Assembly: GCA_030529845.1 (NCBI GenBank)
Contig: JAUMWB010000004.1
Location: 171,619 to 235,618, forward strand
Length of the DNA stretch: 64,000 bases
DNA from: Rothia sp. (in: high G+C Gram-positive bacteria)
GTDB lineage: Bacteria > Actinomycetota > Actinomycetes > Actinomycetales > Micrococcaceae
Direction: 5' to 3'
The translations under genes were made by a program, and so were the position numbers. The notes under the pieces are model-generated. The model did not search any database and was not told where the DNA came from. It saw only the letters and a list, made by a program, of their open reading frames with translations. The stretch's first letter is position 1. Every line of letters begins with the position of its first letter. Below, in pieces: positions 8,450 through 19,392 of the stretch.

Positions 8450-10453
8450 CTAGCCCAGAATTTCAGGAGTCTTGAACTCTTGGCCCAGGAGGTGCTGGTC
8501 CAACCAGGCGGTGAAAACCTGGTACCAGAGGCGGGAGTTGCCGGGCTTGAGAATCCAGTGCCCTTCATCGGGGAAGTAGAGGTACTTGTGGCCCAGATCC
8601 GGTGAGTGGCGCTGCAGGTCAGCCCAGAGGTGGTGAGCCTGACCGATGGGCACTCGGTAGTCCTTATCTCCGTGAATCACAAGCATGGGGGCTGCGATAT
8701 CGGCAGCGCGGTGACGGGGCGAAATGCTGTCGCCCTCTCCCCCGAATTCGACCTTCCATTCGTGCCAGGAGCCGTTATCTGAGAGGTAGTACATGGTGTT
8801 GTAGTCCCAGATAGAGGCATGGGTGACGTAGCACTTGAAGCGGGTGCCTGCGCGTCCTGCCACCCAGTTAGTCATGAAGCCGCCATAGGAGCCACCGGAG
8901 AAGGCCACGTTGTCGCCCTGAATATCGTCACGGGCCGATACTTCTTCAACTACCTGCATAATGTCGGTGTAGGGGGTGCCGCCCAGGTCGTCGCCGCCGC
9001 GGTCCAGCATGTGCTGGCCGTAGCCGGTAGAGATTGCGGGGTCGGGCATGAGCACAGCGTAACCGGCTTCGGTAAAAGCCCAGGGGTTCCAGCGGTAGGT
9101 CCAGGAGTTCCAGGATCCCCAGGGGCCGCCGTGGGCGAAAACGAGCAGGGGCAGGGGGCCGTCTGCGTCCTTTTCGGGTAGGGCGAGGAAGGAGGTGAAC
9201 TCGGTGCCGTCAGAGGCGGTGGAGCTCAGTCGCTCAAAACGACCGGGGGCGCGCAGCTCTTCCACCGGCGAAGCCAGGCGAGTCACGTCGCCGGTTTCGA
9301 TATCGATACGGACGGGGTAGGCCGAGTGCTGGTGGGCATCGCGCAGGGCAATCAGGGAGCCTTCGTTGTAAGCCAGAGCCGAGAAGTGGCTGGCGCCGTC
9401 CTCAACCAGGGTGCGGGTAGAGCCGCCGATGCTGCCGGTCAGGATGGCGGTGGCCCCCAGGTGGTCGGTGACGAAGGCGTAGCGGTTGCTGTCGATCCAC
9501 ACGATGTCGCCCGCCCAGCGGTCTACGTCGCGGGAGAGCTCGGTCAGCTGGCCGGTCTCAAAACTGTAGTGGCTGGCGTTAACCTTGATGGACTGGCCGG
9601 GCAGCCAGCGGCGCACCTCAGTGATAGCTAGACCGCTGCCGTCCGGAGTGAAGGGGCCTGCCGAGTAGTCGTGGGTTTCCGTCGCCTCAACCAACAGCTG
9701 GGGTTCTCTCTCGCCGTTGAGGTCGAGTAGCCAGGTGCTGTAGCGCTGGTGGATGCCGCGGGTCTTGGTGTGTAGAGTGACGGCTGCACGGTCGCCGGTG
9801 GGGCAGACCTCAAAACCGGCTAGTTCTGAGCGGTTGCCGGGCAGGCTGATTCGGCGGGGTTGGCCGTCACCGTCCTTAACGAAAAGGGCGCGGACGCCGG
9901 TGCCCAGGTCGTGATCCCAGAAGCGGGTGGGGAATTCGGTGTAGAGCACGCCGGAGGTTGCGGTTTTCTCGCGTTCATCGAGGGTCTTGGCTTGCTCTTC
10001 GAGGCTGCCCCGGTGGGCTTTGGCGCTGTAAATATAGCGGGTGGTTTCGCCGTGCTGGCGCACCGCGAGGGCATCCACACCACCGGGGTGGGTGAAGATG
10101 AGTTCGGGTTCACCGTGTTCAGGTAGGCGGTAGACGCCTTTGAGGCTCTTGGAGTCGGCTTCGTCAACGTCCTTGCCCAGGGTCAGGTAGATGTGCCCCT
10201 CATCGGTGATGGTAAGGACGGAGGCGCCCGACTCGGGTGCCGTCAGCGGGTAGGTTTTGCCCTCCTGGCTTGTGGGAAGGGCCCAGAGGCGGGGGCGCCA
10301 CTTTGCGCCGTCCTTATTGAGGGTGTTGACGGTGAGCACCGGGGCACCGGTGCGACCCGCAGCCAGCCCGACCATGCGGGGGTGTTCGATAAGCTGCGAT
10401 AGGTAGGCAGCGTTATTCTGCTGGTTGTTTTCGCTAGATGTGGTGTCAGTCAT
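8450..10453 (-). CDS. S9 family prolyl oligopeptidase / acylaminoacyl-peptidase-like hydrolase
   Basis: A 667-residue protein with an N-terminal beta-propeller-like half and a C-terminal alpha/beta-hydrolase domain. The nucleophile motif is GGSYGGFMTNW; the acid (HGDKDYRVP) and histidine (FPDEGHWI) follow in the expected order and spacing. HGGPWGSWNSW supplies the oxyanion-hole region. Such enzymes are cytosolic peptidases acting on short peptides. ATG 10453 (MTDTTSSENN) is taken as start. An upstream ATG at 10516, directly after the preceding gene's stop and with AGGAG, would add 21 low-complexity residues and cannot be excluded. Probably cotranscribed with the Nudix gene upstream. Confidence 0.88.
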   Translation of the reverse strand: MTDTTSSENNQQNNAAYLSQLIEHPRMVGLAAGRTGAPVLTVNTLNKDGAKWRPRLWALPTSQEGKTYPLTAPESGASVLTITDEGHIYLTLGKDVDEADSKSLKGVYRLPEHGEPELIFTHPGGVDALAVRQHGETTRYIYSAKAHRGSLEEQAKTLDEREKTATSGVLYTEFPTRFWDHDLGTGVRALFVKDGDGQPRRISLPGNRSELAGFEVCPTGDRAAVTLHTKTRGIHQRYSTWLLDLNGEREPQLLVEATETHDYSAGPFTPDGSGLAITEVRRWLPGQSIKVNASHYSFETGQLTELSRDVDRWAGDIVWIDSNRYAFVTDHLGATAILTGSIGGSTRTLVEDGASHFSALAYNEGSLIALRDAHQHSAYPVRIDIETGDVTRLASPVEELRAPGRFERLSSTASDGTEFTSFLALPEKDADGPLPLLVFAHGGPWGSWNSWTYRWNPWAFTEAGYAVLMPDPAISTGYGQHMLDRGGDDLGGTPYTDIMQVVEEVSARDDIQGDNVAFSGGSYGGFMTNWVAGRAGTRFKCYVTHASIWDYNTMYYLSDNGSWHEWKVEFGGEGDSISPRHRAADIAAPMLVIHGDKDYRVPIGQAHHLWADLQRHSPDLGHKYLYFPDEGHWILKPGNSRLWYQVFTAWLDQHLLGQEFKTPEILG

Positions 10454-10521
10454 AGACTCTACGGTATCACCAGCACCTGTTGAGGTGGTAGCGCTTTGCC
10501 CTCCCCTTCTTAACATTGCTC

Positions 10522-11367
10522 CTAGCTGACAGGCAAGCCAGCAAAAGTTCCGTCGTCCATACCTGCACCAAGGTAGGCATCTAGAATCTGCTCAGCGTGG
10601 TGCGGGGCAAGAACCCGAATAATGGCCAGAAGGTCTTCTCTTGTGTTCAGGGGTTGCTCTACTGCCGCCGTCAAAATAGGGGCTTCTTCCGCGGCTGCCG
10701 CCCCAAAGATGATGTGCGGTGCACCGTGGATACGGTCACGGCAAATACCCAAAGCGGTGTTAAGTGCAAAGAGGTTGCGGCCTTTGATCCCGGCACGAGC
10801 GCAGGTCGCCTGATAGCTAAAGCGGCTCTGAAATTCCACCTGCATGTACAGGGTATCTACCAGGTTTTGGAGTTCAGCAACTTTTGCCTCTAGGTCTCGA
10901 TACTGGGCCACACTAACCGGAGCGTCCTCAAAATCATCTCCGGTGAGCAGCGGGAAAATATGCTGAGTATTCAGTGGGGCCTGGTTGCTGTGGTCATCGC
11001 GTGCAGGGTCGGGGTGAACCCACCGGATTTCCTCAATTTCAGCGCTGGGCGCGGCCTGCTCCAGATCAGCAACGCCCCCGGCAGTTACCAAGAGGTAAAC
11101 ATGGGCGCGGACGGTTCGCCCCGCTTCGTTGAGGGCCGCCGCCTGGTAGGTACCCACATTCATCAAGGAATAGCTGTCGAGAACAAGGCCCAGTTCCTCG
11201 GCAGCTTCGCGGCGAGCGGTTTCTTCGGCGCTCTCACCCGGCTCAGGTTTACCGCCGGGAAGCATAAACCCTGTGGTGCCGCGTTTGCGGACGGTGAGCA
11301 CCTCGCCCAAGGCATTACGAATGACAAGTGCAGAAACAACAATCGGGGCTGAAGTATCAGTGCTCAT
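10522..11367 (-). CDS. Nudix hydrolase with C-terminal extension
   Basis: A 281-residue protein. The first 140 residues form a Nudix domain with a complete box (residues 38-61, GGKPEPGESAEETARREAAEELG), so it should hydrolyse a nucleoside diphosphate linked to another group. The remaining 140 residues include a short coiled coil (YRDLEAKVAELQNLVDTL) and an Ala-rich region that I do not recognise. Such an extension is unusual for a simple MutT-type protein and could bind a partner or a second substrate. The S9 peptidase gene follows on the same strand. Confidence 0.8.
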   Translation of the reverse strand: MSTDTSAPIVVSALVIRNALGEVLTVRKRGTTGFMLPGGKPEPGESAEETARREAAEELGLVLDSYSLMNVGTYQAAALNEAGRTVRAHVYLLVTAGGVADLEQAAPSAEIEEIRWVHPDPARDDHSNQAPLNTQHIFPLLTGDDFEDAPVSVAQYRDLEAKVAELQNLVDTLYMQVEFQSRFSYQATCARAGIKGRNLFALNTALGICRDRIHGAPHIIFGAAAAEEAPILTAAVEQPLNTREDLLAIIRVLAPHHAEQILDAYLGAGMDDGTFAGLPVS

Positions 11368-11459
11368 ACCAGTAACCCTATCTCAGCAGTCGAGTCATGT
11401 TGTCACACAGGCTCTCATATTTAGTGAGCGCAGGCACATCGTTGTATTCTTGGAAATGA

Positions 11460-13715
<2,256 letters not shown>

Positions 13716-13730
13716 AACCAACTTATTTTA

Positions 13731-13759
13731 GCCTCGCAGAGTTTCATATTCTGCGAGGC
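13731..13759. terminator. Hairpin downstream of icd
   Basis: Perfect 10-bp arms GCCTCGCAGA (13731-13740) and TCTGCGAGGC (13750-13759) with a 9-base loop. No T-run follows directly, but position and stem fit an icd terminator. It marks the change to AT-rich DNA. Confidence 0.65.
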
Positions 13760-13825
13760 ACCACTATAAAAATAAAGAAATTAAATAAATCTTATATTAG
13801 AAATATCAAAATGAGGTAAAAAATA

Positions 13826-14428
13826 TTGTCAAATTTAACCGGCCAAGAGCGGTTTCTTCAGGATTTCGAACAAGCAGGTTCAGATTATGATTACTTTGTC
13901 TCATCAAAATTACTTGACGGGATTCCCGCAACATGGGCAGATGACTCTTTAAATTACACAATGTGGAGACACACCGTAGCCTCCTACCTAGGGGTCAACC
14001 CTTTATCGGTTCTAGTTGTAGGTAGCGCAAGATTAGGATACTCACTAAATCCAGAGAAAAATTTTAAACTATTCGATCATATGTCAGATATTGATGTTGC
14101 GATAGTTTCATCAGAATATTTTGAAAAAGCATGGGATGAAATACGAGTCCTGTTTGAAAATGGGACACTACCAAGTGATAAAATAGGTTATTATAGAAAA
14201 TTAATTGTCGATCGATGCATCCCCACGGAAAGCATTCTTCCTCTTCTGTCATTTGGAATTAAATGGTCCAAAAATAAGGATAAGATAACAGAGAAACTAG
14301 GTAAGCAATTCTATAACAATACTATTGAATACAGAGTATACAGAGATCACCAAGCCCTAATCGACTATCAAAGAAACAGTCTTAAAAATGCCTACATTAT
14401 AGCAACAGCCCCACAAGTAGAGAAGTAA
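13826..14428 (+). CDS. Nucleotidyltransferase-fold protein of the AT-rich island
   Basis: A 200-residue protein starting at TTG 13826, with GAGGT 8 bases upstream and a possible -10 (TATATT) about 33 bases before the start. It carries the polymerase-beta-type nucleotidyltransferase signature: GSARLGYS (residues 66-73) followed by SDID (87-90) with both metal-binding aspartates. The rest is not recognised; I see no clear third catalytic acid. The stop overlaps the next start by one base (TAATG), so the two genes are translationally coupled. Codon usage is far more AT-rich than in neighbouring genes, indicating transfer. Similar folds occur in CD-NTases, MenT and AbiE-type toxins. A defence or toxin-antitoxin role is inference. 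Confidence 0.65.
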   Translation: MSNLTGQERFLQDFEQAGSDYDYFVSSKLLDGIPATWADDSLNYTMWRHTVASYLGVNPLSVLVVGSARLGYSLNPEKNFKLFDHMSDIDVAIVSSEYFEKAWDEIRVLFENGTLPSDKIGYYRKLIVDRCIPTESILPLLSFGIKWSKNKDKITEKLGKQFYNNTIEYRVYRDHQALIDYQRNSLKNAYIIATAPQVEK

Positions 14429-15567
14429 TGGAGAATAATTTGGAAAAGAATATAATAAAATTTGAAATTGAATCAAAAACAATTGCAGAGTTTAACGAGA
14501 TGTTTCATAATAAAAATCTCGTACTGCAACCAGAGTACCAGCGAAAGGTGGTTTGGTCCCAAGCGGCTCAGGTTAGCTTAATTGAAACTATTCTTTTAGG
14601 GTTCCCCATTCCTGAAATCTATTTGTCCTATGAAACCACAGCTGAAGGACGATCAATAGCCTCGGTAGTTGATGGTCAGCAGCGTCTTACATCTATATTA
14701 AATTTCATCTCTGGAAAATTCTCCTTAGAGAATATGGAAACCAGTGAAAGCGATGTCGATTTCCAGAAAGAATTTGAAGGGAAAAAATTTTCAGATTTAG
14801 ATGATGAAACAAAAAAAGAATTTTGGAAGTACCGACTACCTATTAGAAGACTCTCGGATGTTAGCGACGACGAAATAAGAAAGGTTTTCGCTAGGGTCAA
14901 CCGCGTTAATATGGTACTAACATCTCAAGAAATAAAAAATGCACTTTACCCAGGCCCCTTCCAAGACTTCCTCAAAGATTGCTCCAATCATAAGATAACA
15001 GAATCTTCTGGACTTTTTAGTGGAGCCAGAAGAAATCGTGGTGGTGATTTAGAGTTCTTTGCAGAGTCATTTGGGGCATGCATTTTTGGTCTTGTAAATA
15101 AAAAACATGATTTTGACGCAAGATACGATACGCTATCTAGAGAGTTTGATTTCAAGTATTCAGAGAACGCTGACTCATACATTAAATTATTAGATTACTT
15201 GGATGAGAATGTCGATTGGACAGGAAGAACTCGCTGGTCAAATATTATAGATATGTACACGCTAATATTTGTGACCTGGGAGTTAACTTCTAATGGACAA
15301 ATTTCAAACTTAAGCAATAATAAATTTAAGAAAATTACAAACGATTTTCAACTAATCATAAATACCTCCAAGCGTGATGGCCTTGAATCAGTATCTGATA
15401 GCCATATAGCAAGCGAATACATCAGGAATTTTGGAGAGAATTTTGTAGTGGAACAGATTGGTGAGTACATTGAAGGAATTAGGAACTCATCAGATATCGG
15501 AGCCAGGAGGAAACGAGCAAACTCGCTGCAGGCGTGGATTGAGAAAACCATAGCTCTAGATGCTTAA
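14428..15567 (+). CDS. DUF262 (GmrSD/SspE N-terminal-like) protein
   Basis: A 379-residue protein. Residues 12-110 match DUF262: LQPEYQRKVVWS, LIETILLGFPIPEIYLS and the diagnostic DGQQRLTSI (DGQQR at 82-86). In GmrSD and SspE this ParB-like fold uses the DGQQR motif for nucleotide hydrolysis and sensing of modified DNA. Those proteins also carry a DUF1524 HNH nuclease half; I see no such motif here. The C-terminal 270 residues are unidentified (WTGRTRWSNIIDMY and ARRKRANSLQAWIEKT may be functional). It overlaps the nucleotidyltransferase gene by one base. Strongly AT-rich. Function in phage defence is a reasonable inference, not shown. Confidence 0.75.
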   Translation: MENNLEKNIIKFEIESKTIAEFNEMFHNKNLVLQPEYQRKVVWSQAAQVSLIETILLGFPIPEIYLSYETTAEGRSIASVVDGQQRLTSILNFISGKFSLENMETSESDVDFQKEFEGKKFSDLDDETKKEFWKYRLPIRRLSDVSDDEIRKVFARVNRVNMVLTSQEIKNALYPGPFQDFLKDCSNHKITESSGLFSGARRNRGGDLEFFAESFGACIFGLVNKKHDFDARYDTLSREFDFKYSENADSYIKLLDYLDENVDWTGRTRWSNIIDMYTLIFVTWELTSNGQISNLSNNKFKKITNDFQLIINTSKRDGLESVSDSHIASEYIRNFGENFVVEQIGEYIEGIRNSSDIGARRKRANSLQAWIEKTIALDA

Positions 15568-16339
15568 AGCTAGCATAATCTAAATCAAAAATAAATATAA
15601 CTAAAAATATATTTAGAGTTCTCCTATGCTGATTATCTATTGAGAAAGACATAAAATCCCAATAGATGCAATTAGAATCTTTAGCACTCGGTTTGCCCCG
15701 GTATAGTTATAAATCCTAAACCGTGCTCTAAGCGGTTAAGGTTTTCAATACCGGGGCCGGGTTCAGGGTAAAGTGGCAAAGAGAAACTCACTCCAACTCA
15801 GGGGCTATATATTTCAGGGTTTATGAACCACCCAAATCTATTGTCTATAGTTACCTCAAAGAAAACAAAATATCAGCTACTTTGGCTTTATTTTTCCTTC
15901 ATTTACTACAATTAGAAAGTGCAGTAGCCTTCAACGCTCATTGTGACACCACTGCCCGTTTTACGTTGGTGCAGGTTAAAGCTTCCACCTCAGAGTTACG
16001 CTTACTGGGTCCATGCTGCGCAGAAGTACCACGCTCAAGTACCTGAGGCGGGTCGCCTCTTGATGGCCCATCATAAAGGACTTAGCGTCCCCATGTTGTG
16101 ATATCATCGCTACCCAAATATAACAACCGATATTGCCTGTAGGAGTACTCAAAATACCTATCCCACCTATCGGCATACCTGCTCAGGAACAGAATAAAAG
16201 TTAGTAAGCTCTACTCTGTTACTTTGCGACTGGTTGGGTGATGATCACGATGATGTCGGCGAAACTATTAGAAATAAGCCAGGTGTTTATACGTAGCTGA
16301 AGAACTTAGAGCGCTACGAGAGGCTATATTCAGATCCCG
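15568..16339. other. AT-rich, apparently decayed region with inverted repeats
   Basis: No convincing gene was found in these 772 bases. Short open stretches on the plus strand (for example at about 16228-16299, reading TLLLCDWLGDDHDDVGETI, and about 15985-16060, reading YWVHAAQKYHAQVPEAGRLL) are broken by stops and frame changes, as in decayed coding DNA. I cannot name the ancestor. Inverted repeats include 15635-15642/15660-15667 and the longer one at 15696-15756. No matching direct repeats at the island borders were recognised. Confidence 0.4.
15696..15756. repeat. Nested inverted repeat downstream of the DUF262 gene
   Basis: Outer arms CCCCGGTAT (15696-15704) and ATACCGGGG (15748-15756) are perfect. 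Inside, a second stem is possible between AAATCCTAAACCG and CGGTTAAGGTTTT. A GC-rich stem in otherwise AT-rich DNA suggests a terminator-like structure, a recombination site or a structured RNA. Confidence 0.5.
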
Positions 16340-16960
16340 CTACTGGTAGAGCTTTCCGCCCGATTCCTCCAGGTAGCAGGTGGGGCACAGTGACTCGTAG
16401 CCCACATGTACGCCGTCAATGGCCACCTGGTCACCAGCAAAAACAAATTTTCCATCAACGGTGCGACCATTGAACAAAGCCTTCCGACCGCACCGGCAAA
16501 TAGTCTTCAGCTCCTCAAGGGTGTGGGCGATCTCCAGCAGGCGGGCAGAGCCGGGGAAGGCCCGCGTCCTAAAGTCCGTACGAATGCCGTAGCACATCAC
16601 CGGAACGTTCTCTACCACCGCAATCCGCATCAGGTCATCCACCTGCTCAGCGGTCAAAAACTGGGCCTCATCCACCAGCAGGCAAGAGACCGGCAGATGC
16701 CAGTGCATGCGGCCATCATCGGCATTAGGCTCAGCAGCAGCATGGAAGAGCTCGCGCACAGAGTCATCCGCCCCCACCAAAAAATCAGCCTGGCGAGTCA
16801 CGCCCAGGCGGGACACAATCTCAGTATCGCCCTTGGTATCAACCTGCGGCTTAGCCAGCAGCACCCGCTGGCCCCGCTCCTCATAGTTATGGGCAGCCTG
16901 CAACAGCGCAGTTGATTTACCCGAATTCATGGCACCAAAACGGAAATAGAGCTTAGCCAC
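16340..16960 (-). CDS. tdk: Thymidine kinase (type II)
   Basis: A 206-residue salvage enzyme phosphorylating thymidine. The P-loop GAMNSGKST is at residues 9-17. The DEAQF Walker-B/lasso start and four zinc-ligand-like cysteines (CRCG and CPTC) match the tetrameric TK1-like family. GTG 16960 (VAKLYFRFGAMNSGKST) is chosen because family members start just before this strand and GAAAGG lies about 10 bases upstream; a longer frame to 17008 adds residues without homology. Its 3' end borders the decayed island DNA, so the island was inserted between icd and tdk. Confidence 0.93.
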   Translation of the reverse strand: MAKLYFRFGAMNSGKSTALLQAAHNYEERGQRVLLAKPQVDTKGDTEIVSRLGVTRQADFLVGADDSVRELFHAAAEPNADDGRMHWHLPVSCLLVDEAQFLTAEQVDDLMRIAVVENVPVMCYGIRTDFRTRAFPGSARLLEIAHTLEELKTICRCGRKALFNGRTVDGKFVFAGDQVAIDGVHVGYESLCPTCYLEESGGKLYQ

Positions 16961-17158
16961 GCGGCCACACCTTTCAACCCAGAACACGTACACAGAAAAC
17001 AAAACCAAACCACACCATTCTAGCCCGGCCCGCTCCCCCGCTCACAGGCGTCCGCGTCCTGCCCAGACGACTTTGTACCACGCAGTGTTCAGAAATTGGT
17101 CTCACAGTGGGCAGGGGCTGGTACAAACCGGAGCCAAACGCACCTAGACATACGAAAA

Positions 17159-17190
17159 GGGAGGGCCCCGGAAAACTCCGGTGCCCTCCC
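17159..17190 (-). terminator. Terminator of the amino-acid permease gene
   Basis: Arms 17159-17171 and 17178-17190 (GGGAGGGC...GCCCTCCC, one mismatch) with a 6-base loop. On the minus strand the stem is followed by TTTTCG, directly after the permease stop at 17207. Confidence 0.75.
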
Positions 17191-17206
17191 CTTTCTTGCA
17201 CGAGAC

Positions 17207-18685
17207 CTACTTGCCTGAGACCTCGAGGCCTGAGACGTCCACGTCCTTGAGCGGGATAGTCTTTGAACCGGTCACCAGCTTGTGCACCAGCCACACACCA
17301 ATAATGATGGGCAGACCGATGTAGGCCGAGACAACCTCGAACCAGTGGCCAGCGAAGATAGCGTTGTAGTTCTGGCCGGCAATCACCAGCAGGCACATGA
17401 GCAGCGCAACGATGGGGCCAATCGGGAAGAGAGGGGCCTTGTAGGGCAGGTCATTCACATCGTTGCCCTGGGCAACATAGGCGCGGCGGAAGCGGTAGTG
17501 GCAGATCGCCACGCCCACCCAGGTGATGAAGCCCGACAGGCCGGAGATGTTAATCAGCCAGGTGTAGGCAGAACCCTCACCCACGATAGCTGAGACGAAA
17601 CCGAAGAGGCCGATAGCGGCGGTCATCAGCAGGGCGGGCATGGGGATACCGCGGGAGTTCACGCGGGCAAAAATCTTAGGAGCACGCCCCTCAAGAGCCA
17701 GGGCGTAGAGCATACGCGATGAAACGTAGAGGCCCGAGTTACCGGCAGAGAGAATCGCGGTCAGAATGACGGCGTTCATCACCGAAGCAGCAAAAGCAAC
17801 GCCCAGGTTCTCAAAGACCATGGTGAAGGGTGAGTAGGCGATGTCGGTGGCGTCCGCCCGCAGCAGGTTGGGGCTGGTGTAGGGAATCAGGGTACCGATG
17901 ATAGCGATAGCACCAATGTAGAAGAGCATAATGCGCCAGAAAACGCTCTTAAGGGCGCGGGGCACATCGCGGCGGGGGTTCTCAGACTCACCAGCGGCAA
18001 CACCGATCATTTCGGTGCCCTGGAAGGAGAAACCGGCGACCATGAAGATAGCCAGGATGGAGAGGAAGCCGCCCTTGAAGGGTGCTTCACCGTCGGTCCA
18101 GTTGGAAAAACCGTTGTCGTGGTTGCCCAGAATACCGAAAATCATGGCAACACCGGCAATCAGGAAGACAATAACGGTGACCACCTTGATGGTGGCCAGC
18201 CAGAACTCGGATTCGCCGTAGGAGCGGGCCGAAAGCACATTGATGCCCAGGATGATGGCCAAGAAGACGCCTGCCCAGACCCAGCCGGGGACGTCCGGCA
18301 GCCAGTAGGACATGATGACGCCGGCAGCCACCAGCTCGGCAGCTACGGTAATGGCCCAGTTGAACCAGTAGTTCCAGCCCATGGCGAAGCCGAAGGAGTC
18401 TGAGACGTAGCGGGAGGCGAAGGTCTGGAAGGAACCTGCAACGGGCAGGTTAGCTGCCATTTCGCCCAGGGACTGCATGAGGAGCAGCACCATGATGCCG
18501 ATGAGGGCGTAGGCCAGCAGGGCGCCGCCGGGGCCGGCCTCTGCAATGGTGGAGCCGGAGGCAACAAAGAGGCCGGTGCCGATGGCGCCGCCGATGGCGA
18601 TCATGGAGAGGTGGCGGCTGGCGAGGCCGCGCTTGAGCTCTTCTTTGGTCTGCCCGGTGGGTGCAGACTGCGCTTCAGTAGACAT
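17207..18685 (-). CDS. APC-family amino-acid permease (LysP/AnsP-like)
   Basis: A 492-residue membrane protein with twelve likely helices. The N-terminal family motif is clear: LASRHLSMIAIGGAIGTGLFVASGSTIAEAGPGGALLAY (residues about 20-58, quoted here as the GGAIGTGLF core). GEMAANLPVAGSF and the FSFQGTEMIGVAAGE segment are typical of the amino-acid transporter (AAT) branch that contains LysP, AnsP, GabP and ProY. The substrate cannot be assigned. The gene is preceded on the same strand by the osmC-like gene, with a GCCCCC/GGGGGC hairpin between them (about 18713-18740), so it probably has its own promoter. A GGCGTCCGC motif is at 17849-17857. Confidence 0.88.
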   Translation of the reverse strand: MSTEAQSAPTGQTKEELKRGLASRHLSMIAIGGAIGTGLFVASGSTIAEAGPGGALLAYALIGIMVLLLMQSLGEMAANLPVAGSFQTFASRYVSDSFGFAMGWNYWFNWAITVAAELVAAGVIMSYWLPDVPGWVWAGVFLAIILGINVLSARSYGESEFWLATIKVVTVIVFLIAGVAMIFGILGNHDNGFSNWTDGEAPFKGGFLSILAIFMVAGFSFQGTEMIGVAAGESENPRRDVPRALKSVFWRIMLFYIGAIAIIGTLIPYTSPNLLRADATDIAYSPFTMVFENLGVAFAASVMNAVILTAILSAGNSGLYVSSRMLYALALEGRAPKIFARVNSRGIPMPALLMTAAIGLFGFVSAIVGEGSAYTWLINISGLSGFITWVGVAICHYRFRRAYVAQGNDVNDLPYKAPLFPIGPIVALLMCLLVIAGQNYNAIFAGHWFEVVSAYIGLPIIIGVWLVHKLVTGSKTIPLKDVDVSGLEVSGK

Positions 18686-18799
18686 AGTGTGCTGCTACTT
18701 TCGGTGGTAATGAGCCCCCAACAGTTTTGCTTAGGGGGCATAAGACAAACTTTAGATTACCACCGCGAGCACCCTGCGCCCCCGGGCGGGCAGCGTGAT

Positions 18800-19252
18800 T
18801 TAGCTCTGCTTATCTTCGTTGATGAAGGTGACGGACGCGCCGTGTTCGACGGTGCGGGAGACGGTGCAGTCTTTTTCGGCGGAGAGTTTAATCAGGCGGT
18901 CGACCATGGAGCGGGCTTTTTCGCCCTCGTCGGTGGCGGGGAAGCGCACGTTGAAGCTGACTTCGATGTCGTCGAGGCTAACGGCCTTGCTCTCGTCAAC
19001 CTTGCGCAGGCCGGAGGAGTGCACGGTGAAGGTTTCAGGTTCTGATTTGCGGCCGGTAACCACATCGACGTCGATGGCGGAGCAGCCTGCGATTGCGGCT
19101 AGGAGCAGTTCAACCGGGGTGAGCAGGCCTTCGCCCTGGCCGAAGTCGAGGGTGTCGCCCTTGGCGTTGGTGGCGCGGTAGTGGCGGGAGGCCACGCGCT
19201 CAACGGTGACGGCGCGGTAGTTGGGGTCTTCGGTTCGGGAAGTATTGGTCAT
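18800..19252 (-). CDS. OsmC/Ohr-family protein
   Basis: A 150-residue protein of the OsmC/Ohr fold, small homodimeric thiol enzymes that reduce organic peroxides. The first redox-type Cys lies in the family helix TPVELLLAAIAGCSAID; the second in KDCTVSRTVEHG. The ancestor-like N-terminal strand (YRAVTVERVASRHYRATNAKGDTLDFG) fits the YhfA/OsmC-related branch more than classical Ohr, so the substrate is uncertain. ATG 19252 has a GAGAAAGAAG purine-rich stretch upstream. Divergent from azlC, with a GCGGACGCC motif (19278) in the shared promoter gap. Confidence 0.85.
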   Translation of the reverse strand: MTNTSRTEDPNYRAVTVERVASRHYRATNAKGDTLDFGQGEGLLTPVELLLAAIAGCSAIDVDVVTGRKSEPETFTVHSSGLRKVDESKAVSLDDIEVSFNVRFPATDEGEKARSMVDRLIKLSAEKDCTVSRTVEHGASVTFINEDKQS

Positions 19253-19392
19253 GGTTCTTCTTTCTCTCAGGGTTGGCGCGGACGCCGGTACTCGGGTAAC
19301 GGCGCCAGCACAAGTTTTATTTCTTGGTGGGTAAGGACTTACATGGTGAACAGAAGGTGGGAGTAAGTCTAGTTTTATCTAAACTTATTGCT

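Noticed and set aside
15695-15757. Possible tRNA or attachment site from GCCCCGG...CCGGGGC
   Set aside because: The length and ends resemble an acceptor stem, but there is no TPsiC arm and no 3' end sequence. Recorded as an inverted repeat.
15976-16176. 66-codon minus-strand ORF in the AT-rich region
   Set aside because: No ribosome binding site, no recognisable domain and no neighbour support; probably chance in decayed DNA.
18711-18740. Possible riboswitch upstream of the amino-acid permease
   Set aside because: Only a single GCCCCC/GGGGGC hairpin is seen and no known aptamer motif; may be the osmC-like gene terminator.
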